Origin: Streptococcus parauberis NCFD 2020
Lineage (GTDB): Bacteria; Bacillota; Bacilli; Lactobacillales; Streptococcaceae
NCBI RefSeq assembly: GCF_000187935.1
Contig: NZ_AEUT02000001.1
Coordinates: forward strand, 310,001 to 374,000
Direction: 5' to 3'
Length of the DNA: 64,000 bases
Below are positions 55,710-64,000 of the stretch, piece by piece. The notes beneath the pieces were generated by a model. That model did no database searches and was not told the DNA's origin. It was given only the letters and a program-made list of their open reading frames with translations. The number at the start of each line of letters is the position of its first letter. The stretch's first letter is position 1. A program made the position numbers and the translations under genes.

Positions 55710-58301
55710 TTGTCTAAACAAACAAGACAAGACCTTCAAAATGCCTTGCATGATCACGAAGAAGCTAAGTCTGAACTACGGACAGCAAAACAAAACTATA
55801 AAATTGCTGAAAAAAATGATCAGAAGCTACTAAAAACAAGTACAGATGCTGAAAAGCGTTATTTGGGTAAAAAGCACGAGGCACGTAAGGAGGCATACAG
55901 TAAGGAAGTTAAAAGTTTAAAAGATAATATCAAAACTACTCAGGAAAAAAAGAAAGGAGCAATCAAAAGAAACGGTGGTACTGGGGTTCAAAAAATAGCT
56001 AAAGCAGGCCATTATCAAGTATCATCTGCTATTGACTCAGCTTTTCAAGAAGATGAAGGACTTGAGGGGATATCAAATGCTAGACAGAAGTTTAGACGGG
56101 TAAATGCGGAGGTTCAACAAGCCAAAAAGATTGGTCGGTATTCTTTTAAAATTGGAAGTAATACTGGTAAATCAACTTATCACGTTGGAAATAAAGCTTA
56201 CAATCTTCTAAAAGGTCGAGGTTTTACTCGGACGGCTGTTCCTGATCGATGGGAAACAAAATTTAAAAATAAATATCAAAAGTCTCGTGCAAAAATTAAT
56301 AGCTCTAAAGTCGGAAAAAGTGCAAAAGCTTTTAAAAATGTTACTTCAAAAATGAGTAAACCTATTTTAGCAATCTTGAAGAATCCACTCTCAGCTAAAG
56401 CGTATTTAATTATTCTGATTGGCTTCATCATAATTGCACTATTAGGTGTTGTATCAGGTGGTGGTGGGTCAACCGTTTCTCAAGATGAATTTGACCTTAC
56501 TGACTCCTGGACTTATCTTTCAAAGATTGATCGAGAAAAATCAACTAGTGAAGTTGATTATTGGACTGATATTGATAGTATCATGACGTTTATGGGCTAT
56601 AAACATGAAGACTATACTTTGAATAGCAATTACGATTCAAAAGATAAAAAATGGTATCAGTTTAAACACTCCTATAAAGAGCTTTTAACAACACTTTGGG
56701 GTGATTTAAATGGAGATAAAGATAATCTGAAGACAATGGCAGATATTTATACTTCTACTAATAATAAGTATTTAAAACTTAATAAGGATGATCAGAGGGA
56801 ATATGAAGAGGTTTTAGAGCAGGGAAAAGAACTAGGTTATTATATCTCCTATAACGAGCTGGAAAATCCTCTCACTAACAAACCTGATGATGATACAATA
56901 GTACCTTTAACCGTAACTAAAAGGTTTGGTTATACTTCAAAAACGAAACTTTACAATGGGTCTATTTTAAAGGCAGACAAGGGTTCACCTCTTTATGCTG
57001 TTATGGAAGGTAAAATTGTTATTAAGAACTCGGACGTCATTATTAAAGCAAAGACAGCTGAATTCACTTATAAAAATGTTAACCGTCTAAGAGTTAAAAA
57101 TGGAGATACTGTTAAAAGTGGGTTAGAGATAGGAGCGGTAGGTTCTGGAAAAGGCCAAGAAATTTACTATCAAAAACTAAAAGATAAAAAACAGAATAAG
57201 TGGGCTTGGGTAAATGTTGGCTTTTATCTTCCTAAAGTTGAATATAGTCAAACAACATCTGTTATGACGGATATGTCAATTGAAGGAGATATGGCCAAAA
57301 AAATTACTTCCATCTATAATTTTTTAAAAAAGCAAGATCCTAAAGTCACACAAAATGGAGTTGCTTCAGCATTAGGTAGTTTTTGGACTGAAAGTTCTAT
57401 TAACCCTAAACGTGCTGAGGGAGATTATCTAAGTCCACCTGTTGGTGCTTCAGCTTCATCATGGGATGATGAGGCTTGGCTAACAATGGGTGGTCCAAGT
57501 ATCTATAATGGTCGTTATGGAAATATCCTTCATAGAGGGCTTGGTTTAGGTCAATGGACTGATACAGCAGATGGAGCGACAAGACATACCATGCTACTTA
57601 AGTTTGCAAAATCGAAAAATAAAAAATGGTATGACCTAGAGCTTCAATTGGACTTTATGTTAAATGGTGATAGTCCGTATTACATAACGACTTTAAAAGA
57701 AATCCTTCACTCAAATGAAAATGTTTCAACTTTAGCGGTGAAGTTTGCGAGTCGTTGGGAAGGTAATCAAGGTGATAAAACTAAAGAACGTGTAAATAAT
57801 GCTCAACAAGTATTAAACTACCTTAAACATCCAACTTCAGGAGGGGCAAAAGGTAGAAGTAAAACCCTTCAAAGTTCTTTTGATTTCCCTGAATCTTATA
57901 GAAATAAGCTAAAAACATTCCCATCATCAGCTACTGTCTCTAGCTCTTTAGCAGGGAATACATATCCCCCTGGTCAATGTACATGGTATGTTTATAATCG
58001 TCTTGTTGAAGCTGGCTCACCACATTATAACTACCTAGGAAATGGTCAAGATTGGGTTAGAGGGCTTGTACTTAAAGGCTGGAAATTTAGTAATAAACCA
58101 GTTGCTGGTGCTGTTTGTTCAACAACGGGTGGCTTTGATGGTACTATTCCCATGTACGGACACGTTTCTTATGTTGAGTACGTTAACCCTGACGGAACAT
58201 TCCTAATTTCTGAATGTAACTATAATGGTGTGCAGAATAGAATACATTGGGGTGTTAAAACAAATGCAACTTGCTATACGTTTGCAATACCACCAAAATA
58301 A
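55710..58301 (+). CDS. Conjugative cell-wall hydrolase: M23-like (inactive), lysozyme and CHAP domains (PrgK-like)
   Basis: 863 aa. TTG 55710 (or 55707) follows AAAGGAGG. A long charged, coiled-coil cytoplasmic part (about residues 1-220) precedes one membrane helix ('AYLIILIGFIIIALLGVV', about 229-249). Outside are an M23-like segment (about 400-490) lacking the zinc-binding His motifs, a phage-tail-lysozyme-type domain (about 525-710, 'ASALGSFWTESSINPKRAEG') and a C-terminal CHAP amidase (about 750-864). The CHAP catalytic Cys is in 'PPGQCTWYVYNRLVEAG' and the His in 'MYGHVSYVEYVNPDGTF'. PrgK opens the wall for the transfer channel. Confidence 0.9.
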   Translation: MSKQTRQDLQNALHDHEEAKSELRTAKQNYKIAEKNDQKLLKTSTDAEKRYLGKKHEARKEAYSKEVKSLKDNIKTTQEKKKGAIKRNGGTGVQKIAKAGHYQVSSAIDSAFQEDEGLEGISNARQKFRRVNAEVQQAKKIGRYSFKIGSNTGKSTYHVGNKAYNLLKGRGFTRTAVPDRWETKFKNKYQKSRAKINSSKVGKSAKAFKNVTSKMSKPILAILKNPLSAKAYLIILIGFIIIALLGVVSGGGGSTVSQDEFDLTDSWTYLSKIDREKSTSEVDYWTDIDSIMTFMGYKHEDYTLNSNYDSKDKKWYQFKHSYKELLTTLWGDLNGDKDNLKTMADIYTSTNNKYLKLNKDDQREYEEVLEQGKELGYYISYNELENPLTNKPDDDTIVPLTVTKRFGYTSKTKLYNGSILKADKGSPLYAVMEGKIVIKNSDVIIKAKTAEFTYKNVNRLRVKNGDTVKSGLEIGAVGSGKGQEIYYQKLKDKKQNKWAWVNVGFYLPKVEYSQTTSVMTDMSIEGDMAKKITSIYNFLKKQDPKVTQNGVASALGSFWTESSINPKRAEGDYLSPPVGASASSWDDEAWLTMGGPSIYNGRYGNILHRGLGLGQWTDTADGATRHTMLLKFAKSKNKKWYDLELQLDFMLNGDSPYYITTLKEILHSNENVSTLAVKFASRWEGNQGDKTKERVNNAQQVLNYLKHPTSGGAKGRSKTLQSSFDFPESYRNKLKTFPSSATVSSSLAGNTYPPGQCTWYVYNRLVEAGSPHYNYLGNGQDWVRGLVLKGWKFSNKPVAGAVCSTTGGFDGTIPMYGHVSYVEYVNPDGTFLISECNYNGVQNRIHWGVKTNATCYTFAIPPK

Positions 58302-58317
58302 AAAAGGACGGAGATTT

Positions 58318-58953
58318 ATGTTTGATACTCAAAAAATAAAAATTTTAAAAATTGTAGGTTATATATTAGTAGTTATATTGGCTTGTACAATTGGTGTCGG
58401 CATTGGCCAAGGCACTTCAAATAATGCTAATAAGGCGAAAACAGAGAAGTCTACTTCAACAAATTCAAAAAGTAATATTACACAAAAACAAGTAAAAAGT
58501 TTTTTGTTAAATTATTATACAAAAAAAGATCTTGGTGAAAACAGACAAAGGTATAAGGAATATATGACTGATGCTCTTTATAATCAAACTGTTTCAATGG
58601 AAAATGAACCTCAAAGTCAAACTTACAAAGGATTTGTAGTGGATTTTGAATTAAAAGATGCTGAGATTTATATTGACGAAGCTCATAAACAAGTTATCGT
58701 ACAAGTGGACTATGTAAATACTCAACTTGATGAAAAGAAAAATTATAAAACTGCACAAAAAGATGTTATGAATAAGGTTACTCAACGTCTAACATATGTT
58801 GATGAAAAGGGTAAATTGAAAGTAAATAAGATGGAATCAATTATACTTACAGATTCAACTGGAGATTATGGCACCTTAGATAGCAGTTCGTCAACTGAAA
58901 CCGAAACAAGTCAAGAAATAAAAGACTCAACAAAAGCTAGTAGTAACCCTTAA
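58318..58953 (+). CDS. VirB8-like conjugation protein (PrgL/TcpC-like), tentative
   Basis: 211 aa. The frame opens at 58225, but ATG 58318 follows GGACGGAG. One N-terminal helix ('LKIVGYILVVILACTIGVGI', about residues 10-29), a Ser/Thr/Lys-rich spacer and an extracellular domain (about 50-185) are visible. The domain includes 'QVKSFLLNYYTKKDLGENRQ' and 'VIVQVDYVNTQLDEKKNYKT', which resembles an NTF2-like VirB8 fold. The tail is Ser/Thr-rich. It follows the PrgK-like gene, matching pCF10 order. Confidence 0.65.
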   Translation: MFDTQKIKILKIVGYILVVILACTIGVGIGQGTSNNANKAKTEKSTSTNSKSNITQKQVKSFLLNYYTKKDLGENRQRYKEYMTDALYNQTVSMENEPQSQTYKGFVVDFELKDAEIYIDEAHKQVIVQVDYVNTQLDEKKNYKTAQKDVMNKVTQRLTYVDEKGKLKVNKMESIILTDSTGDYGTLDSSSSTETETSQEIKDSTKASSNP

Positions 58954-58978
58954 CTAGACACCGAAAAGGAGAGAAAGA

Positions 58979-59254
58979 ATGGTCACTAGAAAAAATACAA
59001 GTCAACAACTTTATAAAAAGAAAGATAAGTTGGAACAGGCTTTGGAAAAAATTCAAAAACAGAAAGCTATTTTTATTCAGAAAGAAAAAGAGACTATTAA
59101 AGATCTAACAGAAGTGAAATCTGATTTAATTGTTGCTTTATTATCTGAAACTGGAAAAAGTTTTGAAGAACTTGAGGAATATGCAAAATCTGAACATGAT
59201 CCTCAGGTAGGTTCTTCTGAGAATGGAGATGATGCACATGTTTCGGATAACTAA
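58979..59254 (+). CDS. Small coiled-coil ICE protein (91 aa)
   Basis: Predicted coiled coil over residues 7-55: 'QQLYKKKDKLEQALEKIQKQ' and 'KAIFIQKEKETIKDLTEVKS', then an acidic tail. AAAGGAGAG precedes the ATG. Its end overlaps the following gene by 17 nt. Similar short coiled-coil proteins occur at this place in Prg-type transfer regions; the function is unknown. Confidence 0.7.
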   Translation: MVTRKNTSQQLYKKKDKLEQALEKIQKQKAIFIQKEKETIKDLTEVKSDLIVALLSETGKSFEELEEYAKSEHDPQVGSSENGDDAHVSDN

Positions 59255-60101
59255 TATTCAGTCTCGAGTTCAAGAAAACTTTAACAATAGGGATGATGTT
59301 TTGTCTGCTATTAATGAAAAATCAGTTTGGAGTGCTGATCGAGGTGAAGAGATAATTCTCTTATTAGAACAGCTATCTGATGAAGGGACTGTTTTAGACA
59401 CTTCAAGCGTTACTCTCCCCCTTCAGGAGATAGTAGAAGAAGCATTATCAAATTTTGGCTTAAAGAAGGAAAAGAAGAAATTCTCTTTAATTCAAAAAAA
59501 GAAGTTGGGAAACAGCCCTGAAGAACAAGAGCCCTTGCTGAAGAAGAAACAAAGCCTTACAATGCCTGTATCAGCACCTGAAAAGGTATCTTTGCAAGAA
59601 AAAAAAAGTTCACTAAAAAATCAGGACTTAACTAATAAAAAAGTTTTTTATCTACCTAAACTGTTGATGCTTTGTCTAACTTTGCTTAGTTTAATCTTTT
59701 CTATTCTTAGTTTTTCTCTAGTACTGAACCAGGCACATAAAATTGAAACTACTAATTATTCATCAGTTAAGACAATTCAGTCTTTTAACAAAATAGAATC
59801 AGGTGAAAGTGATGTCTTTTGTCGCTATTTTTTACCTAATTACTTTTCAGGAAATGATAGTCATTTAAAGGATTTTATTTCTTCAAATAATATTTCTGTA
59901 CAAGAAGCGACACTACAATCTGTTCTATTAGAAAAGGTTAGTCAAAGAGAAAACAAAAGACAAGCATTGACCTATGTTATCGCACTTAAAGAGAAAGACG
60001 AGGTGAGAACAAAAAGGCTTACTATTATAGTTAAAAAGGCTACAACTAGTCGATATGGATTTGAAGTTGTTAAGCAACCAAAAGAAACTCAATATCCATA
60101 A
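59238..60101 (+). CDS. Membrane protein of the transfer region, unknown
   Basis: 287 aa from ATG 59238, chosen because GGAG (59225-59228) is 9 nt upstream. A cytoplasmic N-terminal region with Lys/Glu-rich sequence (about residues 60-135) is followed by one helix ('LLMLCLTLLSLIFSILSFSL', about 142-161) and an extracellular domain of about 120 aa. No family recognised; the topology would suit a channel scaffold. It precedes the LPHTG protein by 32 bp. Confidence 0.65.
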   Translation: MFRITNIQSRVQENFNNRDDVLSAINEKSVWSADRGEEIILLLEQLSDEGTVLDTSSVTLPLQEIVEEALSNFGLKKEKKKFSLIQKKKLGNSPEEQEPLLKKKQSLTMPVSAPEKVSLQEKKSSLKNQDLTNKKVFYLPKLLMLCLTLLSLIFSILSFSLVLNQAHKIETTNYSSVKTIQSFNKIESGESDVFCRYFLPNYFSGNDSHLKDFISSNNISVQEATLQSVLLEKVSQRENKRQALTYVIALKEKDEVRTKRLTIIVKKATTSRYGFEVVKQPKETQYP

Positions 60102-60133
60102 TCAAAAATTTAAAAAAAAGAAAAGGAAAAATC

Positions 60134-60874
60134 ATGAAAAAATCATTATTAATTAGCTCTATGGCCATTGCAACTATCCTTTTAGGAGGAACAACTGTAT
60201 CCGCAGATGTTACAGCAGGAACGACTCAACCTGGTACTGGTGTAGTAACCCCAGGCACAGATACTAGCACTCCAACTCCAGGCACAGATACTAGCACTCC
60301 AACCCCAGGAACAGATACTAGCACTCCAACCCCAGGCACAGATACTAGTACTCCAACCCCAGGAACAGATACTAATACTCCAAATCCTGGAACAACACCA
60401 GGTACAGATACTAATACTCCAAATCCTGGAACAACACCAGGTACAGATACTAATACTCCAAATCCTGGAACAACACCAGGTACAGATACTAATACTCCAA
60501 ATCCTGGAACAACACCAGGTACAGATACTAATACTCCAAATCCTGGAACAACACCAGGTGCAAGTTCTAATACACCAACTTCACCAATTATGACCCCTAC
60601 ACCTGAGGCACCTGTAGATCTTGGGAATAATAAAGTTATTACAGGTATTACAAATGGTGTTGCAACGTTATCAGACGGTTCTAGTAAGACTTTAACTGAA
60701 TTAGGAGCTAAAGAAAACAGTGATAATACTTATACAGTTAAGACAAAAGACAACAAATTAGTAACTTTACCTCATACTGGTGATAGTAAAAATACTATCT
60801 TTAAAATTCTTGGTTTACTGTCAGCTTTTGCAAGTATGGTTCTTGCGTTTAAAAGTAAAAAAGAACTAAAATAA
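60134..60874 (+). CDS. Repeat-rich LPHTG surface protein
   Basis: 246 aa. Signal peptide (about residues 1-24, cleavage near 'TVSAD'), then a Thr/Pro/Gly/Asp repeat region (41-141), a short globular part with 'VITGITNGVATLSDGS' and 'NTYTVKTKDNKLVTLP', and the sorting signal LPHTG (about 213-217) followed by a hydrophobic helix and 'KSKKELK'. It resembles PrgC-like or other short wall-spanning surface proteins of conjugative elements. A GGAAAA site precedes the ATG. Confidence 0.85.
   Translation: MKKSLLISSMAIATILLGGTTVSADVTAGTTQPGTGVVTPGTDTSTPTPGTDTSTPTPGTDTSTPTPGTDTSTPTPGTDTNTPNPGTTPGTDTNTPNPGTTPGTDTNTPNPGTTPGTDTNTPNPGTTPGTDTNTPNPGTTPGASSNTPTSPIMTPTPEAPVDLGNNKVITGITNGVATLSDGSSKTLTELGAKENSDNTYTVKTKDNKLVTLPHTGDSKNTIFKILGLLSAFASMVLAFKSKKELK
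60254..60556 (+). repeat. In-frame tandem repeats, 4 x 27 bp and 5 x 39 bp
   Basis: Four copies encode GTDTSTPTP (60254-60361), and five nearly identical copies encode GTDTNTPNPGTTP (60362-60556). Copies of the 39-bp unit are almost invariant at DNA level, so the array should change length by slippage. Confidence 0.95.
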
Positions 60875-60890
60875 AAATATTAATAGTAAT

Positions 60891-60917
60891 AAGGCCACAA
60901 ACTGTGGTCTTTTATTT
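60891..60917 (+). terminator. Terminator after the LPHTG gene
   Basis: AAGGCCACA pairs with TGTGGTCTT (one G-T pair) and is followed by T-rich sequence. Confidence 0.8.
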
Positions 60918-60945
60918 TTATTTAAATCAATTTCGAGGAGAACAT

Positions 60946-61482
60946 ATGGATCAAGAACGTATTGGTATTAAAATTGCGGATGTTTATAAATTGACTGGTG
61001 AACTTGTTCTAAAGTCAATGTATTATGCAATGGAACACTCGGCTTCACAGTTAAAAAATTTTCGTGAGAGTAAAACTTATAGTGGAGAAGTCAACTGGAA
61101 TAAGTTTCTTGAAACGAGAGAAACAAAACATTTTGAAACATTTATGACAAGTGAAGTCAATAGTGAAAGACTCACTGAGTATTTGAAGGGGTACGATATA
61201 GGATTTTCAATAAAAGATAATGGAGATGGTACAAGTATTATCGCCATTGATGCTAAAAACATTAAAGCTCTAGAAGCTAGTTTCAAAGGTGTAATCAATG
61301 ATTTAACGGACTCCCAAAAATCCCAAAAGCTTCAAGAACGTTTAGTTAAAACTCCCAAAAATATGTCTGTCAAAGAGAAACTTACATACTATAAAAAGCA
61401 AGTAAAATCTGAAATCGCAAAGAAATCAAAAGTTAAAGAAAAAGGAACAAAAATCAAGGCGAAAGGAGAGAAAGAATTATAG
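60946..61482 (+). CDS. pcfB: PcfB family protein (DUF3801)
   Basis: 178 aa from ATG 60946, which follows CGAGGAGAAC; the frame extends upstream to 60904. The globular part (about residues 1-125) includes 'KIADVYKLTGELVLKSMYYA' and 'KGYDIGFSIKDNGDGTSII', typical of DUF3801, followed by a Lys-rich tail. PcfB of pCF10 links the relaxosome to the VirD4 coupling protein PcfC. Here it sits directly before the VirD4 gene (stop TAG abuts its ATG). Confidence 0.85.
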   Translation: MDQERIGIKIADVYKLTGELVLKSMYYAMEHSASQLKNFRESKTYSGEVNWNKFLETRETKHFETFMTSEVNSERLTEYLKGYDIGFSIKDNGDGTSIIAIDAKNIKALEASFKGVINDLTDSQKSQKLQERLVKTPKNMSVKEKLTYYKKQVKSEIAKKSKVKEKGTKIKAKGEKEL

Positions 61483-63315
61483 ATGGTTACTGAACAAAAG
61501 AAAAGAAAATTTTTACCATATTTATTATTTGGATTGATAGCCTTCTATGTTACTCATTGGTTGTTTAAACTTTATTCTATTGCACCAAAAAGTATTGAAG
61601 TTACAATGTTTGATAGTCAATCTTTTAATTGGATGTACGATCATTGGTCAAGTAAAGCATTAGTTGACTTGCAATTTACGACAGCTAGTTTATATGGAGG
61701 TGCTGTTGCATTTCTAATTATTATGTTGTTTTATCTTCGTGTTCATGATAAAGGAAAATATCGTTATGGTGAAGAATATGGTTCTGCTAGGTATGCAACT
61801 GTAAAGGAGTTAGCAACATTTAGAGATAAAGAACCTGAAAATGATATGATTTTTAGTCAAAATGCAAGAATGGGGCTATTCAATAAACGGTTACCCTTTA
61901 ATAAACAACTGAATAAGAATACCCTAACAGTCGGTCTTCCTGGTGACGGTAAAACATTTACCTTTGTAAAACCTAATTTAATGCAAATGAATAGCTCGTT
62001 TGTTATCACAGATCCTAAAGGGTTACTAGTTCGTGAAACTGGTAAGATGCTTGAAGATAATGGCTATAAAATAAAAGTATTCGACCTGGTAAATCTTTCT
62101 AATTCAAATCAATTTAATGTTTTTCATTATATGCACAGTGAATTGGATATTGATAGAGTTGCTGAAGCAATCATAGCTGGTACTAAGCGCTCAGATAATA
62201 GTGGTGAGGATTTTTGGAATCAAGCAGAGATGCTACTAATGAGATCTTTAATTGGCTATCTTTATTTTGATGGGAAGGTACTTGGCAAATATGAACCAAA
62301 TATAGCTCAAGTTGCTGATTTATTACGTAATATTAAGCGTGAAGATGAAGATACTCCTAGCCCTGTTGAAATCATGTTTTCTGAACTTGAAGAAGAACTT
62401 GAAGGAAACTATGCTTGTAGACAATGGGAACTATTTAATTCAAATTTTGAAGATAAAACTATGACTTCTGTTTTATCCGTGGCTTCTTCACGCTTTGCAG
62501 TATTTGATCATGATGCGGTTAGAAATTTAATTGCAAGAGACTCTATGGAAATGGAGAAGTGGCAAACAGAAAAAACTGCGGTATTTATTGCTATTCCTGA
62601 AACAGATAAGTCATATAATTTTATTGCAACAACTATGTTTACTATGATGTTTCGACAATTACCTCAAACTGCTGATGAAATTATCCAAGGAAAGCATAAA
62701 ACATGCGATCCTGGAAGTCTTCTTCATATCAGACTAATTCTTGATGAATTTGCTAACTTTGGACGTTTTCCAAACTTTACAGAAACACTCTCTTCAGTTA
62801 GATCACGTGAAATTTCAATTGATATTATTATTCAAGCAATTAGTCAACTAAAAGCTCTCTATAAAGATGAATGGGAGACTATCTTTAATAACTGCGCAAC
62901 ATTGTTGTATTTAGGTACTAATGATAAAGAAACCATGAGCTATTTCTCAATGAGGAGTGGTAAACAAACTATCAATATAAAAAATCATTCTCAAACGAGA
63001 GGAACACAGGGATCAAGTAGTCTATCTATACAGACAGCTCAACGTGACCTCTTAACACCTGATGAGATTGCACGTATCGGTGTAGACGAAGCATTGGTAT
63101 TTATTTCTAAGCAAAATGTCTTTAGTGATAAGAAAACTAATGTTCTTCAGCATCCACGTGCAAAAGAATTATCTAATAGCCCTGATGATGGGAAGTGGTA
63201 TCGATACATTAGGTCAATGTCAAATATGGATGATTGGGATGCTAATGTTAATCACGAAAGATTAATTCACACGACAGCATCAAAGGTAATAGAAACAAGT
63301 TTACCAGTTAAATAG
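61483..63315 (+). CDS. VirD4/TraG coupling protein (PcfC-like)
   Basis: 610 aa. Two N-terminal helices ('LLFGLIAFYVTHWLFKLYS' and 'LYGGAVAFLIIMLFYLRVH', within about residues 13-85) anchor an ATPase domain. Walker A is 'VGLPGDGKTFTFVKPNLMQ' (about 150-168), followed by 'VITDPKGLLVRETGKMLED' and Walker B 'RLILDEFANFGRFPNF' (about 417-432). It brings DNA and relaxase to the channel. A terminator lies 34 nt after the stop. Confidence 0.94.
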   Translation: MVTEQKKRKFLPYLLFGLIAFYVTHWLFKLYSIAPKSIEVTMFDSQSFNWMYDHWSSKALVDLQFTTASLYGGAVAFLIIMLFYLRVHDKGKYRYGEEYGSARYATVKELATFRDKEPENDMIFSQNARMGLFNKRLPFNKQLNKNTLTVGLPGDGKTFTFVKPNLMQMNSSFVITDPKGLLVRETGKMLEDNGYKIKVFDLVNLSNSNQFNVFHYMHSELDIDRVAEAIIAGTKRSDNSGEDFWNQAEMLLMRSLIGYLYFDGKVLGKYEPNIAQVADLLRNIKREDEDTPSPVEIMFSELEEELEGNYACRQWELFNSNFEDKTMTSVLSVASSRFAVFDHDAVRNLIARDSMEMEKWQTEKTAVFIAIPETDKSYNFIATTMFTMMFRQLPQTADEIIQGKHKTCDPGSLLHIRLILDEFANFGRFPNFTETLSSVRSREISIDIIIQAISQLKALYKDEWETIFNNCATLLYLGTNDKETMSYFSMRSGKQTINIKNHSQTRGTQGSSSLSIQTAQRDLLTPDEIARIGVDEALVFISKQNVFSDKKTNVLQHPRAKELSNSPDDGKWYRYIRSMSNMDDWDANVNHERLIHTTASKVIETSLPVK

Positions 63316-63348
63316 TCGGGAAGTAGGATAAATAAAAAATATAGAAAG

Positions 63349-63376
63349 AAAGAGTTAGAAGAACTAACTCTTTTTT
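63349..63376 (+). terminator. Terminator after the VirD4 gene
   Basis: AAAGAGTTAG (63349-63358) pairs with CTAACTCTTT (63364-63373), then T's. It limits read-through into the following genes. Confidence 0.88.
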
Positions 63377-63389
63377 GTTAGGTGAAAAA

Positions 63390-63716
63390 ATGATAACAAC
63401 ACATGAAAAAATCGGAGTCGGTTATTTTGATACCGTCTTTGCCAATATTGAAATAGAAACAATGGCAGATGCTCTAAAAAACTTTGCATTAAATTATGAC
63501 CTTAATGAAGAAAGCTCACAAGGTGAAGTACTTAATCATTTCGTTTCAACACTTATAAAAACAATAGATTTACAAAATTTTAAATTAATTGCACCTCAAT
63601 TATTTACATATTCAAAAACATATCAAGAGACGGTTGAGGTTTATCCAATAAAGGAGTCGAAGGAAGAGCTTATTTATCTCCAAAAATATATTGATCAATT
63701 AATTTATGAAGACTAA
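63390..63716 (+). CDS. Hypothetical ICE protein (108 aa)
   Basis: ATG 63390 with TTAGGTG upstream; an upstream TTG at 63375 lies within the terminator and is not preferred. The sequence is acidic and mainly helical ('NIEIETMADALKNFALNYDL', 'LIYLQKYIDQLIYED'), without signal or membrane segments. It sits between the VirD4 and topoisomerase genes. I do not recognise it. Confidence 0.7.
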   Translation: MITTHEKIGVGYFDTVFANIEIETMADALKNFALNYDLNEESSQGEVLNHFVSTLIKTIDLQNFKLIAPQLFTYSKTYQETVEVYPIKESKEELIYLQKYIDQLIYED

Positions 63717-63760
63717 GGAATAATTAATAAAAAAATAAAGATTAGAAAGGACGTGATAAC

Positions 63761-64000
63761 GTGAAATATTTAATACTTGCTGAAAAGCCTAATCAGGCTA
63801 AAAAATATGCTAATGCTCTTGGAAAAGCAAAGAATGAAAAAGGTGTATGGCGAGTTGAAACAGACTTAATAGATGGCCAAGTCTCTGTTGTGTCAGCTGT
63901 TGGTCATTTAGTTGAAATCAAAAATCCTTATCAAAACTATGAAAATTGGGATATAAAAAATTTACCTGCTTTTCCTGAGAAATTTGAATATGAAGTTAAA
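63761..64000 (+). CDS. DNA topoisomerase III-type protein (3' partial)
   Basis: GTG start at 63761 after AGAAAGGA; 80 codons visible, open to the window end. 'MKYLILAEKPNQAKKYANAL' is the TOPRIM N-terminus of type IA topoisomerases, with the catalytic Glu in 'LAEKPNQA', and 'VVSAVGHLVEIKNP' is the next conserved block. Such genes are common on conjugative elements, where they may unlink DNA during transfer or replication. Confidence 0.88.
   Translation, partial: MKYLILAEKPNQAKKYANALGKAKNEKGVWRVETDLIDGQVSVVSAVGHLVEIKNPYQNYENWDIKNLPAFPEKFEYEVK

Noticed and set aside
60254..60556. Tandem repeats as a CRISPR array
   Set aside because: Units are directly adjacent and encode an in-frame Thr/Pro repeat.

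Overview
The window is from a low-GC Gram-positive coccus, almost certainly Streptococcus and most likely the pyogenic group. The evidence is gene order: rpsP-khpA; rimM-trmD; fruRKA; the complete mevalonate pathway (mvaK1-mvaD-mvaK2-fni facing mvaA-mvaS); thyA-dfr-clpX-engB; clpL; and rplJ-rplL behind an L10 leader. I cannot fix the species from sequence alone. About 46.7 kb is core chromosome. The last 17.3 kb, from the 3' end of rplL to the window edge, is the start of an integrative and conjugative element (ICE), which runs past the end.

Layout. 1-2.3 kb: end of a MacB-like permease, a TVP38-type membrane protein, rpsP and khpA. 2.3-5.9 kb: a decayed gene, then a glycosyltransferase pair whose gtfB-like member carries an in-frame stop. 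6-10.4 kb: rimM, trmD, a ferredoxin-NADP reductase, and a PTS_EIIC_2 permease with a ketopantoate-reductase-like partner. 10.7-14.3 kb: the fructose operon fruR-fruK-fruA with a cre site. 14.4-22.2 kb: two glucosaminidases, a SAP-domain gene that looks leaderless, then DUF1149, DegV, dapB, cca, an ABC-F protein and a GNAT acetyltransferase. 22.3-32.2 kb: two heterodimeric ABC exporters, both behind hairpins, separated by gdhA, an odd peptide deformylase homologue and the remains of a surface 5'-nucleotidase. 32.4-38.7 kb: mevalonate genes. 38.9-46.7 kb: thyA, dfr, clpX, engB, a frameshifted hypothetical gene, clpL with CtsR boxes, and rplJ-rplL.

The ICE resembles the rplL-integrated ICESa2603-type elements and has a pCF10 (Prg/Pcf)-like type IV secretion module. 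It carries a RepA_N initiator with four 23-bp iterons inside its coding region, a structured non-coding segment, a GbpC-domain LPXTG adhesin and a PC4-like protein. The transfer genes follow: VirB2-, VirB6- and VirB3-like membrane proteins, a VirB4 ATPase, a lysozyme/CHAP hydrolase with a dead M23-like domain, and a VirB8-like protein. After these come a repeat-rich LPHTG protein, PcfB, a VirD4 coupling protein and the start of a topoisomerase. The integrase and relaxase are not in the window.

The most interesting signals are: (1) a leader peptide, self-complementary Shine-Dalgarno sequence and terminator upstream of the second exporter, which looks like ribosome-mediated attenuation; (2) iterons in repA whose 23-nt period ignores the codon frame; (3) gene decay (gtfB stop, internally deleted 5'-nucleotidase, poly-A frameshift gene, eroded gene at 2.4 kb); (4) an unusual fruR start; (5) the folded non-coding segment upstream of the ICE adhesin.
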